Origin: Larix kaempferi | Taxonomy: Eukaryota > Streptophyta > Pinopsida > Pinales > Pinaceae | NCBI GenBank assembly: GCA_027924585.1 | Contig: BSBM01000151.1 | Location: 14,631,001-14,695,000 of the forward strand | DNA length: 64,000 nt | Direction of reading: 5' to 3' | In this document: one piece after another, positions 12,055 through 24,033 of the stretch | How positions within the stretch are numbered: position 1 is the first letter of the stretch | How the letters are laid out: each line of letters opens with the position of its first letter | Notes under the pieces: generated by a model | The model's database searches: none | Told to the model about the DNA's origin: nothing | The model's input: only the letters and a program-made list of their open reading frames with translations | Program-made: the position numbers and the translations under genes

Positions 12055-12849
12055 TATAAGGGACACATCCCTAAATGAAAAAATTCTATAATCCTTTAGG
12101 GTTTGTATTTACAACACTATCATTGTATATTCAATCATCTCATCATTTCATATTATATTTTATTCCTATTCTTATGGATTATTTTATGTTGTCATATATA
12201 TTTTGGATATTGACTATATGAACTAGATTGGTTTGTCACAACATTGATTAGATAAACTATTGCGATGGATCCAGAAGACACTCTTTATCAAAACATTGAT
12301 TGTAGATGAATGATAAATGAAAAACTCTTGTCACTATGTTTTGCACATCTCCAATCTTGGATCACTGAAGAAACCTACAAAAATCAAACTCCACATGCAT
12401 AGAGGAATGATAAAAACTTGAGATTTTTATATTTCAAATCCCACATAGAAGTTAAATGGTAGAACTAATATTTTATGTAGATTTAAAGGTCATAACTTAG
12501 ATATCAACCCTTTTGATTTCTCTAGCATATGGGTACACAAATGATGGATCCCTCCTCTAGACCTATTGGTCTCAATTTATATCCTATGTAAGGTGATTGG
12601 CATATTTGGTAGTGGGTTTGTGAGGAGTATAAAGGTATGGATCGCAGAAACCCAACTCAGGACTATGAGAATTTTTGTGAATTTTATCTTTTTGAAATAT
12701 TTCCAATGGAAACACTATTTTTTTTATAGCAAGGTGCATATAAGACACTCCTTTCCTTTATGAAAGATGTTTCTTTGTGTAAAAAGTATCGATTCAAGGA
12801 ATTTTGAGTAAGGAATCACTGTACTTGGTTGATTTTTAGACAGTATGAA
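12055..12849. other. No gene seen
   Basis: This is AT-rich sequence. Weak protein-like text on the - strand near 12600-12860 may be the downstream continuation of the protease fragment, but it has too many stops to call. Confidence 0.4.
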
Positions 12850-13175
12850 CATTATTGACTTAATGGTGCCAAATCATGCTTTAACAATGTGTGTATGAAC
12901 CTCTTTAGTAAAGCTCAAATACGACTCCTTGAAATCCATGGTGACTAGCCCACGGTGCATAACCATTATGCCCACAAAACCATATCACAACCACCCATAT
13001 CTATTGCAAACATATGAGTTTTGAGTTGAGAGTCCCCCAATTGAAGTTTCACTTTTTTACATTTACCTCTATATTTCATCATATATCCATTGGCTATCAT
13101 AATTTTAAATTTTCGCATTGGGTGTACATAGAAATGGAGTCCTTCAACCATGTGTCTATGAAAAAACAAATGTGG
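12850..13175 (-). pseudogene. Ty3/gypsy aspartic protease fragment
   Basis: The - strand reads KIMIANGYMMKYRGKCKKVK, then LKTHMFAIDMGGCDMVL, then after a one-base frame change VTMDFKESYLSFTKEVHTH. This is the well-known block found after the active site in many plant gypsy proteases. The active-site loop itself is not recognisable. The fragment lies downstream of a matching gag fragment on the same strand. Confidence 0.6.
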
Positions 13176-13759
13176 GTGATGCTTCTTTCAACCAAAACAA
13201 TCACTTTTTTTTTATGTGGTCCATAAATTTTATGGTTTTAGGAGAAGAAATTCCAAATAAAGCATGAACCAAGATTAGGGGTTCTTCCTAATGAACTTAA
13301 AGTTCCATGTATACCTATATTCTAGGGTCATTGTCTACTACCATTAACTTAGCGGCATCTTCCATAGTGTTTTCTTTTAATTGGGTGGAAGAGGTGACAT
13401 CAATTATAAATAATTTATATTATTTGAATTTATTATTGAGGACATACTTCTTATGACAATTATAATAGTGTTTGTGTCAATGATACTCTGCCATTTGTAT
13501 TAGAGACAACTATTGGAATTTCATGAGATAAGAGGGAAAAGTGTTTGGGGGAGTGCATAGTGAATGGTGAGTGTAGGGCATCAAACATAGTCTTTTTTGT
13601 TATGCATTGATTATTATCTCCACTTATTGAGTTTGTTGAGAGGCCACCAACTAGGTAGTGGGTTTATACATCCTAACTTGTTCTCGAATATCCCCCCTAA
13701 TGAAACTAATGAAAATTTATTTATAAAAGAGAATCAGTTAATCCCCATGTATGGATTGT

Positions 13760-14192
13760 TAATTGCTTAAAGGTCGTGATAAAGTCCATTACTGAACTTG
13801 TTTAGTGCAACTTGGTCAACAAGGCCAAACAAGGAGTATCTCACTCAAAATGATCATATATGGATTGAATAAATTTACTTCATGCTATGTAGTCACCATA
13901 GGATTTTTATTGTCATTCCCACCATTTCCATCATTCTAGATCCAAATAAGATACCCCCACTCTACGTTTCACCATGTCACAAGTAATGCCATGGAAGTAA
14001 AAGTAGTGTTCCATTTGGATGACCTAACAAGAGGGTTCAAAACCATAAAAAAATTTCATGTCCACTTTAGGAAAGTGGTTCAAATTATTATCAGTGAATG
14101 GTATTTTATGGATGTGAGGACTGGAAAGCAATTGTTTAATGTGAAAATATCCATCCTTCGAAGATTCCTCACTAGGTATCGCTATGTATAGG
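13760..14192 (-). pseudogene. Ty3/gypsy gag fragment
   Basis: The - strand reads NLNHFPKVDMKFFYGFEPS, then VIQMEHYFYFHGIT, then RRVGVSYLDLE. This fits the plant gypsy gag pattern of a target sequence F-x-G-x-x-P followed by W-x-x-x-x-E-x-Y-F. Several TAG/TGA stops interrupt it. With the protease at 12.85-13.18 kb it forms one old element whose upstream part is cut off near 14.67 kb by the Tat element. Confidence 0.5.
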
Positions 14193-14672
14193 TCATTCCA
14201 TTATTTATCAACTAGGAGAAAGTGAGTTGTTAGTTAATTGATTTGTTTTTTCATACTCCCTAGAGGGGCCACAATATTTTGTATGGTTTTTATTGATTCT
14301 TAGAGTGTGGAAATCTCTTGATCCTATTAAGAAACAATGTTTTTGAGGTTTTCTTAAGGTGTCGAGTATTGATCACATAGGTTGTCAATTGTTATCAAGT
14401 TGCATGGTGTTAGAGTGGGTCTTCATGCTATGCATGAGTTCTCCCAAAAATATTACTACGAAGTGAAACCATGGTGATCGATGTCACCCAAGGAGTCTAA
14501 TGAGGTAGGTCATCCACTGTGTGACAAATCCCTTTGTTATTCAAAGACATTGAAAAAAAAATCCAACTTAAAAAGAAAATTCTAAAATTTTGGTGTGTGC
14601 TTGGCCCAGGAAAGTGATATGATACCACTTCTAATTTACTTAACACTGGAGTTATCAATAAAAATGACATGT

Positions 14673-15591
14673 TGTGCAAGAAAATACCTTATAGTGGGGG
14701 AGATGACAATACCAATTTACATGGAGTGACATGTAAATACATTCATGTTTTTCATTAATTACTACGAATGGAAAGAGATTAGAGTTCTGAAAGTTGTACC
14801 TTTTAACGATGGCTAGTCCTAGATTTCTTCCAATCTTCCACAGTGATGAACCTTCAAAACAAGTTAAGCTTCCTCAACGTATCTTGATTGCAAATAGATA
14901 ACGAAATTGGAAACAATTAAACATTAATCACAATCGGCCATTCAATCAAATAGACATTCAATTGGGACAGGAAGGGTATCTCCACCTTTTATTGTCAAAG
15001 AAATGTAGATAAGTACAGATATACCTGATCTGTCTAGACAATTCTGCAACTGAGTCCTGGGCTCTTCCTCCTCACAAAGACTTAGTAATTCCTCCAGCGT
15101 AACAACAATTTCTTCTTCCTTCTAGGCCCCTCTCTCATGGCTTCCCCTTGTATTTATGGCACAAGGTTGGCAGTTGAATTCGAGAGGTGGTTGAATTGGG
15201 AGGTTGGGGAAGTTTCAAAACCAACTTCAACTAATCCCAATTCGTAATATTAATATATTTTTTCATTTCATCTTAAAATGTGCGCGGGTTTCATACAAAT
15301 AGACTAGAGCACAATATGCAACTTCTGCAGTTGACAACCAACATTCACAACATTTTGGAGGATGTGCACGGGTTGTCTTCAATAAGACCAACGTTCATAA
15401 CGCTAGATGACTGTGGCAATAGTAGTGCACACATAGTGAAAACTATATAAAAAATATGTTTTTCAGCTGAAGAATGTGATCTCAGCAATAACTCATCTAG
15501 GATCAACCTATCTCTTTTATCCATAGTGTCCTTTTGTGTGATCGAAAGAGCAATGTGATCATGGACGGAGAAGTGCATATTTGACCTATAA
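14673..15591 (-). repeat. Tat element 3' LTR
   Basis: The segment is homologous along its length to 34824-35744. For example, the block ACCTTATAGTGGGGGAGATG is shared near 14683 and 34838. It is the 3' LTR because the genes read towards it. The inner edge is approximate (15577-15600). Confidence 0.85.
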
Positions 15592-15954
15592 AATATGCTC
15601 CCTAATGTGTGAGGTCAGAGGGAAACGATGGCCTAAATACATTATAATTATAAGTCAGAGGAGGAGCAAGAAACCGTAGGACGAAGTCACAAAAGTACGT
15701 GAAACAATGATCAAGGTCAGCGAGCAATTACAACCTTGACATCATATAGATGTTCGGTTTGATACAACATGATCTCCGAAACATAACTGGGAGATGTATA
15801 TATAGCATGGCCACGGAAATACAATCGTGGATCCATGTCCAAAATGAGAGATCATAGCCATAAAAACAACCTGTATCTATGTCTCATGCAGAGCCAAAAT
15901 GAATGAGGCTCAGTCTTGCACAGATTGGGTGATAACATAAATATGGTGATCCTA

Positions 15955-16375
15955 TCAGAGTCCCAATATCTTCATCCAAACAACCCAAGGTACAAAGCCT
16001 AACCACGTGAATAAATGAGCTGGAGTCGAACATGGTTGGTATCGTTTATACCGATCATTGATGTATACCGTTAACAAACACGAGGGCTTCCATCGATAAT
16101 GATAATGGGGCCCAAGGTACCTAGTACATTCCAATAAGTGTGAATAAGTGGACTTGAAGTCGAACACTTGAGGAACCTGTCGAATAAGAGACATTGATGT
16201 ATTCCCATTATTCAACAATGAGGGAAACTGCCATTGATGACTGCAATCCTCAAGGTACTAACCGAAACTCTAAACTTCATTCCTAGAGCTAAATGAGTTG
16301 AAGTTGATGGGAAGAATTCCGCTGGAAGGGAGGCCTTAATGCATCTTCCATCATCCAACACGAGGAACACTCACA
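15955..16375. repeat. Degenerate tandem repeat, about 125-base unit
   Basis: Three to four diverged copies share CAAGGTAC, AATAAGTGGACTTGAAGTCG-like and CATTGATGTAT blocks in the same order. They sit in the Tat 3' untranslated region. Confidence 0.55.
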
Positions 16376-16929
16376 AGTTTGAGCTGATTTGGAGTAGGAA
16401 TAACACAAGATGAGACAAACTGACACCAGGATGGTCGACACATGAAGTCAAGGTAAACTGCAGAATGGCCGACACAGGCTGTATCCTTGAATAATGAGCA
16501 CGACACAAAAGTGACTTAGGAAAATTTTAACATGATGGGGATGTGATATAAACCTGCAATGTAGGAGACATTAGCAGATTCCCCATATGATTGGAAGAAT
16601 AACCAACCAGAGGAGTAACAAACTCTGAGATTAGGCTCACCCAAAGGTCAAAAATTGAAACCCAACTGAATGATGGACTGAAATAGGTGCTGTGTTGAAG
16701 GACATGATTGACTTAACTACCTTTGAAACTGAAAAGATGTGGATATACCCTTCTTATCCCTTATTCTTTTTGGTAAAAGAATATCCTTCTTATTGTTTTA
16801 ATGAGTCCAAGAAAGTAAACTCAATAATTCCAACCATGTAATAATTTTAATGAGTCCATGGGAGGAAGACTCGGGACCTTCTTCATTTTTTACAGAGTTA
16901 GAAGAAGAGATAGAGGAATACTCTATAAT

Positions 16930-17215
16930 ACTGATCTCTGGATTTAATTATCGAGCCGAGATCTGTTCTTGCTCGCCGGTGTTTTCAATTTTAAGGATTC
17001 TGAAAAACTTAAACAATAACTCCATACACATACCTATGGATTTTAGTATCGAGCCCGGGTTTGTATGTTCTCACCGGTGTTTTCTTGTTTATAGAGTCTA
17101 ACAAACTTAAACAATCCTCTATATACCCTCTCATGGATTTCTCATCGATCCCGAGTAGGTGAATGCTCACTTGGTGTTTTCATGTTTCGAGAGTCTGAAA
17201 ACCCTAAAGAAGACT
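16930..17215. repeat. Tandem repeat, about 115-base unit, three copies
   Basis: Blocks of TGGATTT, TATCGAGCC, CTCACCGGTGTTTTC and GAGTCTGAAAA-like sequence recur in order at about 16940, 17038 and 17140. Confidence 0.6.
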
Positions 17216-18164
17216 CCAAAAGGTCCTTTTTCATACAGTTAGTCTCCTCACCCGAAAAAGTGTAAAACAATGAGATAAGAACTCTTCTAGCCATGGATGA
17301 CTAGAGTATACATTTTTCGTAGCTAATCCACAAAAGTCCGGAAAAGGGGTAAACTTATACTTAAGTGGATGTTCCTTCAATTCCTTTAACGAGTCTGAAG
17401 AGAACAAGCAAACTCGACAATCTTGTTTGTTTTTGAAAAGTCAAAACAAGGGCTTAAAAAGACTTAAAAAACTTCAAGGATCGTAGGTTCATGACCTGCC
17501 AGATAATCGAATCTAGACAACCAAGTTAGTAACCGAGACAAATTTTCTAAATGACAAAATACTGAAACAATATGGTACCTTTATTGATCTGCCAATGAAG
17601 AAAACAAGCCTTAATAGATCCATGTTTACAATATAGTGATAATTTGAAATATATAATTTCTTCAATCCACCAAAATTTTTAAAATATTAGTGAATTAAAA
17701 TAACATTTTAAAAACAAAATGAAACTATACCCTTTGTGGAAAAGTGGGTAAAAATTTTAAAAACAATTCTTATAAATAGTTTCATTTCTAAAAATCAAAT
17801 ATCACAAATTGGAGTTTTAGGGAAAAGTGTGGAGAAAACCTCAAGCTACCTCTGCTCATTGCGATTGAACAAGGTCACCAATCCAACTTCTGCTTTCACC
17901 AAGTAAGTAGTCTCATCCTATACTTGCATTTACATATAAAGTTTTTAAATTTTAGTGGTCAAAATCATTTTTAATGATGTTTTAAACTCGTTTGTGCGTA
18001 TGCGCTAGTTGGTTTGCAAGAGACTGGCGCACTCAACAAAAGTGCGCTAGTATCCTTGCAGGACAGTCACGTTTGGGACGCCACTGTCCATTGTAGATAG
18101 TAGTGCACACCGCATAAACTGGTGAAAAACATTAATAATGACCAACGTTTGATGCTTTAATGGC

Positions 18165-18210
18165 ATGATGGTGCTTGTATGGCATGAAAGGGAACATGAG
18201 GAGATGTATC
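18165..18210 (+). pseudogene. PMD gene, first 15 codons (part 1, before copia insertion)
   Basis: The frame opens with ATGATG at 18165 after an in-frame TGA at 18150. It runs 15 codons (MMVLVWHEREHEEMY) plus the first base of an Arg codon, and the nested copia element starts at 18211. The same frame resumes at 24670. The split codon is C + GA. Confidence 0.7.
18206..18210 (+). other. Left target-site duplication of copia (GTATC)
   Basis: GTATC precedes the 5' LTR. The right copy at 24665-24669 is GGATT. The last-base difference is C to T in a CpG, and the coding frame shows C was original. Confidence 0.65.
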
Positions 18211-18840
18211 TGTTGATGTATTTGTAACTTCAAAAGATATTCACTTGTATATGTATTTGTACTTTATTTTATCCCCAACAGATATGTATTATTCCTCTGA
18301 TTGGAAGTGTTGCTAGTTGTACTTGCAAGTGTCGCAAGTTATATTGTAAGTGTCGTAACTTATACTTGATGGGTTATTAGACCACCTTGGTGGGGTCCGC
18401 CCTGTATGAGTCATGTGGGTTAAAGGGTTATTAGACCACCCTAGTGGGGTTTGGCCTAGTCAACATTATGTTAAGTGGTTAAGTTGGGGCCGACCTAGAT
18501 AAAGTTAAAAGACAAGTGAAGTAGTGTATAAATAGAGAGTGTGTCTCTCTCATTTTACACATTCTCTCATTCAATCACTTCGCATTAGTGAGAGAAGAGG
18601 AGGGTGCACGCAAGTGGAGGAGGAGCATGCTGCTGAAGATATCTATCTCTTGGGTTTGATCATTGTGATCCTTGTATTGATGCTTATTCTATCTTTGAGG
18701 AAGTTGCGGGGTTTTTCACCTTCTTGGTTTTCCCCGGTGAAATGTTTCTTGTCTCTTGTCTCTTATGCTTGATATGCTGTACATGTTAGTCATTCAGTTA
18801 AGATCCTAGATCCATTGAATTAAATAATGAAAAAATAACA
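18211..18840 (+). repeat. Copia 5' LTR
   Basis: It starts TGTTGATG, ends AATAACA, and is matched by 24034-24664. TATA-like TATAAATAGAG near 18529 is a plausible promoter. Confidence 0.9.
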
Positions 18841-18852
18841 TGGTATCAAAGC
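18841..18852 (+). other. Primer-binding site, initiator-Met type
   Basis: TGGTATCAAAGC follows the LTR directly and differs by one base from the standard TGGTATCAGAGC. Confidence 0.85.
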
Positions 18853-21499
18853 TAGCCTAAAGAAAGGCATGGTACAGCATTTATGAGACTTGTTGCACTT
18901 GCGACAAAATGGAAGCTAGGGCTTGATATAGAAAAACCAGTCATCGTGGCACTTTTGTTATAAATCCATTTTGGAGAAGGTTCAGGTTCTAAAGCTTCTC
19001 CAGGTCGTAGATAACATCCCCATGTACCTTGTGTCCAAAGAAAAACATCTGATTCATTGTACTGTGTGTTTTATGATTAGTACAAACTAGGGTTTCTACC
19101 TCTTCCAGATCTCAGCCATAAACAAGTGACCTAGGAAAAAAGGTCACAACTTGGGCTAGGAAGCTCCAAATGAAATTTCATAAAAATTTACAGGTAGGGA
19201 ACAGACTGTAATTTTATAGGTTTTCTTTTCAGAGGCCGAAGTTGAACCAGTGACACATGGCACGCCTTACAAGTTCACTCTCCTGTTTTATCCCATAAAT
19301 AGGTCACGTTGCAACACTTGGCATAACTCTCTCTCAACAAATCCAATTGAGGTAAGAAATGTGGGGTTGGAAAGATGATAGGTCAGGATACCATAGGCCA
19401 AAGGTTTAGACCTTGTGGATTCGTAATTTCTGAGATGCACCAGAAACAATCAGGTGCATATTTCTATCAAAACAACGTTGGATTCTGAGCACCTTCATTC
19501 TTGGCTTGTCACTACTACGGGAATTTAGTGCTTTGGAGAAAGTTGAAATTCTTGGAATCGGAGACCATGGCTGGATGCTACTCATCAAAATCGGAATTTA
19601 GAGACCAAGATCAAATTTTTTGGTTGGGAAGAAGGTCGAGCTTGATCAAACCCTATTTTGGGATTTTGATTGAAAAGGTGGAAAATTAGGGCTTCTGCAA
19701 AAGTTGGAATTTTTGAAATTTGTGACCACGGCTGTAAGATCCTCAGGAAAATCGAAGTTTAGAACACAATATCGAACCTTTTGGATGGGCAGAAGACCGG
19801 GCTTCATCAAACCCTAGTTCGGGATCCTGTCCAGAAGATCCAGAAGTTTCAAAGGCAATTTTGAGGGGTCAAATTTTGTTTTCAAAATTGAAGTATACCA
19901 GCTTCATTAGCTCAGCAAGCCACATCTTTCCATCCAATCAAAAGTTTGAAATTTTAGGGTTTCTCTAACAAACCCTAATCCAGCTCCAGATCCAGTCTCA
20001 GCAAATCAAAGTGGATTGGGTTAATCCTAGAAGAGGATGAATTGGTCACCTGCATAAGTGAAGAAGTTCCAGTTCTAGAGGGAGATGAGGATAAGGCCCT
20101 ACATAAGAAGACTACAAGCAATCTCAACAGGTATGACTTGAGGATATACAGGTATGTTTTGAAATTTGTTCATGATTAATTTTATGATATGCTTGTCTTC
20201 ATATTATTGAGGTTAGAACAATCTTGATTAATCTTAGAATTGTCTTATCACCCTAGTAAAAGTATGAATGCATGTGAATTATAGAAGACATTCATTTATT
20301 AGGGTTATATGATTGTACTAATGCATTGTGGTATTGTATGCGGATGATGTTTTCCGCTAACATGAAAGGCACAAATCAAGTTCTAGATCAAGAACATATG
20401 ACCATGGTGACATGAAGACAAAGACTCATGGATCACATAAAAGCTCTACTTATGAGGTATGTATAATTTGGTTCTACAATGGTTAACTTATGAGTTATGC
20501 AGGTTACTAAGCACAAGTCATTGAAGAGAACAAGAAGACATTGTTTGGGTATGTTAGACATAACTAGCAAACATGATAACCATGTATGTTTTTCCTATAT
20601 CAAGTTAGAATCCTACGTTATGTTAGGATCTTATGCTTTTGTATGAATGATTATTCTTGAAGTTAGAAGTTTAAGTAATCAACACTTTATGCATATTATG
20701 TTTCTTACTTTGATTGATGATATGACTATCCAGAAGAGTCCTATGGTCAATAAAACTATGCATGAGTAATAGAAGTCCTCCCTGAAACCTTGAACACTAA
20801 TGCTTGTGATCAATTACCTGTGTGTGAAAAGAGCATGACCATACATGTTAAGATTATTTAGGATCATAATGTTTTGATATTATTGAGATTATACTAATGT
20901 ATGTGTGGTTATGTATGAGATCTTGAGGATAACACAATGATGACACTAGTGCACACTTAAGCATGCATAGTGGTCTAGGATGGATATAAGTTCAAGGGAA
21001 GGTAATCTAGCAAGCAATGATCAAGTGGGAGCACACTCAAGTAGTTCCTGCAAGGAAGCAAATATTGAGAGGGAGTCCACTCAACAACTAAACATAGATA
21101 AGTATTTGAATTGTAATTTATTATATATATGATTACTTAAATAGTGTTGTCCAGTAGTCTACATACTTATGTTCCTAGATTTAGAATGTATATTATGCAT
21201 ATTAGAAAATTTGCATTAATGAACAAGATACTACTAATATAGTAATGGGTAAGTGGCCTATGGTACTGTACAACACTCCATTGCTACTTATCTAGAATGA
21301 AACCTCTTTGCTGACATGTTGGGAGTTGTGCACACTCTTAACAATGTTCTGGTAGAGATGGAAGGCATCTAGAAAGTTACGGGATGTGGATAAATGTTGT
21401 ATTGAAGCATTGGCTGAGATGATTGCATGACTATATGACATATGTCTTTGTGCACAAAAAGTGTGTTTTGAAAAACTATGAAAAGTTTCTAATCATACA
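18853..21499 (+). other. Copia internal region without recognisable gag, protease or integrase
   Basis: This is about 2.6 kb with no long open frame. It includes a two-copy 155-base tandem repeat (19536-19850), several CTAGGGTTT/AAACCCTA words typical of plant gene leaders, and GT-AG-like boundaries. It may be sequence picked up from elsewhere that replaced the 5' coding half. I cannot identify a source. Confidence 0.45.
19536..19850 (+). repeat. Two-copy tandem repeat, about 155 bases
   Basis: GAAAGTTGAAATTCTTGGAA and AAAGTTGGAATTTTTGAAA start the two copies (about 19538 and 19698). CCATGGCTGGATGCTACTC pairs with CCACGGCTGTAAGATCCTC, and TTGATCAAACCCTATTTTGG pairs with TTCATCAAACCCTAGTTCGG. 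Confidence 0.6.
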
Positions 21500-23148
21500 A
21501 TTGAATTTGACTTGTAGGAAAGATCATGTACAATCACCTACAAAAGAAGGACTACAACATTTGTTCCAGCAAATGAAATTCAAAGAAAACTATCTATTGA
21601 AGATATTGAAGAATCTGAAGTTCCCAGGATTTGGGATGCAGTAATGGAAGAATGCCATCATCGAGGAATACCAGTCGATCATGAAGAATGATGTTTGGGA
21701 TATGGTCCCAATACTTGAAGGGAAGTCTGTTGTGACTTCCAAGTGGATCTATAAGATCAAGCATGCTGTAGATGGTAGCATAGAGAAATACAAAGCAAGG
21801 TTTGTATCTCATGGCTTCTCCCAGAAAGAAGGGATAGATTATGTAGAGACTTTTGCACCTATATCCAGATACACTTCCATCAGAACAGTACTTTCCCTGG
21901 CTGCAGCAATGAAGTGGAAGATACACCAGATGGATGTCAAGACAGCTTTCTTAAATGGTGTAGTCGAAGAGGAAGTGTATGTGGAGTAGCCACTTGGTTT
22001 TGAGACACATGACAGGGAGTCATATGTGTGCAGGTTGAAGAAATCCTTGTATGGCTTGAAGCAAGCTTCCAAGACTTGGTATAGGAGGATAGACAACTTT
22101 CTATCTAGTTTGGGATTTACTAAGAGTAAGGTGGATTCCAATGTTTACTACAAGGTTGAGGAATGCAATCCAGTGATACTCCTATTGTATGTGGATGACC
22201 TGTTTGTGACAGGTGAGGATAGATTGATTGCCGACACGAAGAGGAAGCTTGCTGTCGAGTTCGAGTTGAAGGAATTGGGTATGATGCATTACTTTCTAGG
22301 TATGGAGGTGTGGAAGAGTAGATGGAATCTTTCTTGGACAAAAAAAGTATGCAGTAGAGATCCTAAAGCAGTTCGGGATGATGGAATGCAAGGCCATGGC
22401 CACACCGATGGCATCGAACCTGAAGCTATTGAATGATGCTTCGTCAGAGATTGTTGATGTCATGGTGTATCGTCAGATGATCGGGTCCTTGATGTACCTA
22501 ACGAACACGAGACTAGATATTTGCTTTGTGGTGAACACCTTGAGCCAGTTTCTGACAGATCCTACACATGTTCACCTGATTGCTATAAAGCATATTCTAA
22601 GGTACCTGAAGTGTATGGTTGACTATGGGCTCAAGTATGATGTGAATCAAAGGTTTAACCTAGAGGGTTGTATTGATTCAGATTGGGCAAGCAGTGCTAC
22701 AGATAGGAAGAGCACTTCTGGGTTTTGCTTCAGTATGGGATCAAGTGTGATCTCTTGGTTTAGCAAGAAGTAGTCCTACATAGCACTGAGTATAGCCGAA
22801 GCAGAGTAAGTCTTAGGTTGTTCGGCTAGTTGTGAGGCAGCATGGCTTAGAAAGCTACTGTCTGAGTTATTTGATCTCCCGTTTGATGCTACCTATATCT
22901 ATTGTGACAACCAGAGTTGTGTGAATTTGTCAGACAACCCGGTGTTGCATGACAAGTTGAAGCACATCAAGATCAAATATAACTATATCAGGGATATGGT
23001 GCAGAGAGGAGCAATGAAGCTCATGTATGTTCCGACGGAAGAGAAAATAGCCGATGTGTTGACCAATCCACTGGCCAGAATGAAGTTTGAGTACTTCAGA
23101 GAGAGACTTGGTGTCCTTCAAATCAAGATTCCTTCCAAGGGGAAGTGA
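21500..23148 (+). pseudogene. pol: Copia reverse transcriptase and RNase H (broken)
   Basis: RT opens with NDVWDMVPI and WIYKIKHAVDGSIEKYKARF (21690-21800), then the DVKTAFLNG block (about 21935) and the catalytic YVDD within LLLYVDDLFVTG (about 22190). A TAG at 21987 and a one-base frame change at about 22310-22325 break it. RNase H follows with MIGSLMYL, DWASSATDRKSTSG (about 22685-22725) and the C-terminal HIKIKYNYIRDMV block (about 22965), with stops at 22771 and about 22808. The frame ends at 23146 with tandem TGA codons. The order RT-RNase H at the 3' end is diagnostic of Ty1/copia. Confidence 0.9.
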
Positions 23149-23177
23149 TGAGTCCAGAGACACAGATGCACACGAGC

Positions 23178-23573
23178 CATTCTCACATAGTGGTAGGAAA
23201 TTCATTCTATGGTGTAGATGTAAGGGCTGGGGCCATTCTCACATGCTGGTAGGAAAGTCCTCCCATGGTGCAGATGTAAGGGCTGGGCCATTCTCACATG
23301 GTTAGAGGAAAGTCCTTCCATGGTGAGATGTAAGGGTTGGGCATGGATTTTTCGACATGGTTAGAGGAAAGTCCTTCCATGGTTGTTGATGTAATTACTG
23401 AGCTTTTCCGACATGATCAGAGGAAAGTCCTTCCATGTTCGTTGATGTAATTGTTGTAGCCTTTCCTACATGGTCAGAGGAAATTCCTTCCATGGTTGTT
23501 GATGTAAGTGCTAAGCCTTTCTCGGATGGTTAGAGGAAAGTCCTTCCATGTTGGTGAGTGTAAGTGCTATGAT
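23178..23573 (+). repeat. Tandem array, seven units of about 55-60 bases
   Basis: Each unit carries the core AGAGGAAAGTCCTTCCATGG (or a close variant) followed by GATGTAAGTGCT-like sequence. The array lies directly behind the RNase H stop in the copia 3' untranslated region. Confidence 0.85.
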
Positions 23574-23643
23574 GTCTGTGCATCTGGGCTGTGCTCCATG
23601 GACTATGAGGTGATCTGAAGACGATGATGTGACAGTAGGGTAC

Positions 23644-23780
23644 ACAGGTTTTGCAGAGGCATATAATCAGTCTTGAGATGCTCTTGCAGGTTTTACAGAG
23701 GTAGTGTAATTAGTCTTGGGAGATCTTGCAGGTTTTGCAAAGGCAGTATAATTAGTCCTGAGGTGTACCTACTTGATGGC
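23644..23780 (+). repeat. Second tandem array, three units of about 50 bases
   Basis: CAGGTTTTGCAGAGGCA and near copies occur three times, each followed by TAATTAGTCTTGAG-like sequence. Confidence 0.75.
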
Positions 23781-24024
23781 TTGCTTGCAGAGATGATGAA
23801 GACGTACAGGAGGCTAGGCCTACATCCAGCATGAAAAAGGGTTGGCTTTGTAGAACTTCCTATGATGAGAAGAATTCAGAGATAGCCTAGTGATTGAGAT
23901 AACGGGTACAACAACAGTGATGATGATGATGCTCCGTGATCCAGTGACGATGATCTAGCTCCAGAATTGAAGACTTGTGCCTATATGTATTGGTGACTTG
24001 TGTCAAGAGAATACCTTCCTAGTT

Positions 24025-24033
24025 AAGAGGGAG
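24025..24033 (+). other. Copia polypurine tract
   Basis: AAGAGGGAG lies immediately before the 3' LTR and is the expected plus-strand primer. Confidence 0.75.

Larger units (their letters stand above)
15592..18164 (-). other. Tat 3' untranslated region
   Basis: This is about 2.6 kb with no gene. It contains two short tandem arrays (15955-16375 and 16930-17215) and AT-rich filler, and lies between the start of the PMD gene and the 3' LTR. Confidence 0.6.

Noticed and set aside
14405-14425. Primer-binding site on + (TGGTGTTAGAGTGG)
   Set aside because: Two or more mismatches, no LTR end before it, and the surrounding fragments read on the other strand.
23178-23573. CRISPR-like array
   Set aside because: The units are contiguous and diverged, without unique spacers, and the context is a plant retrotransposon.
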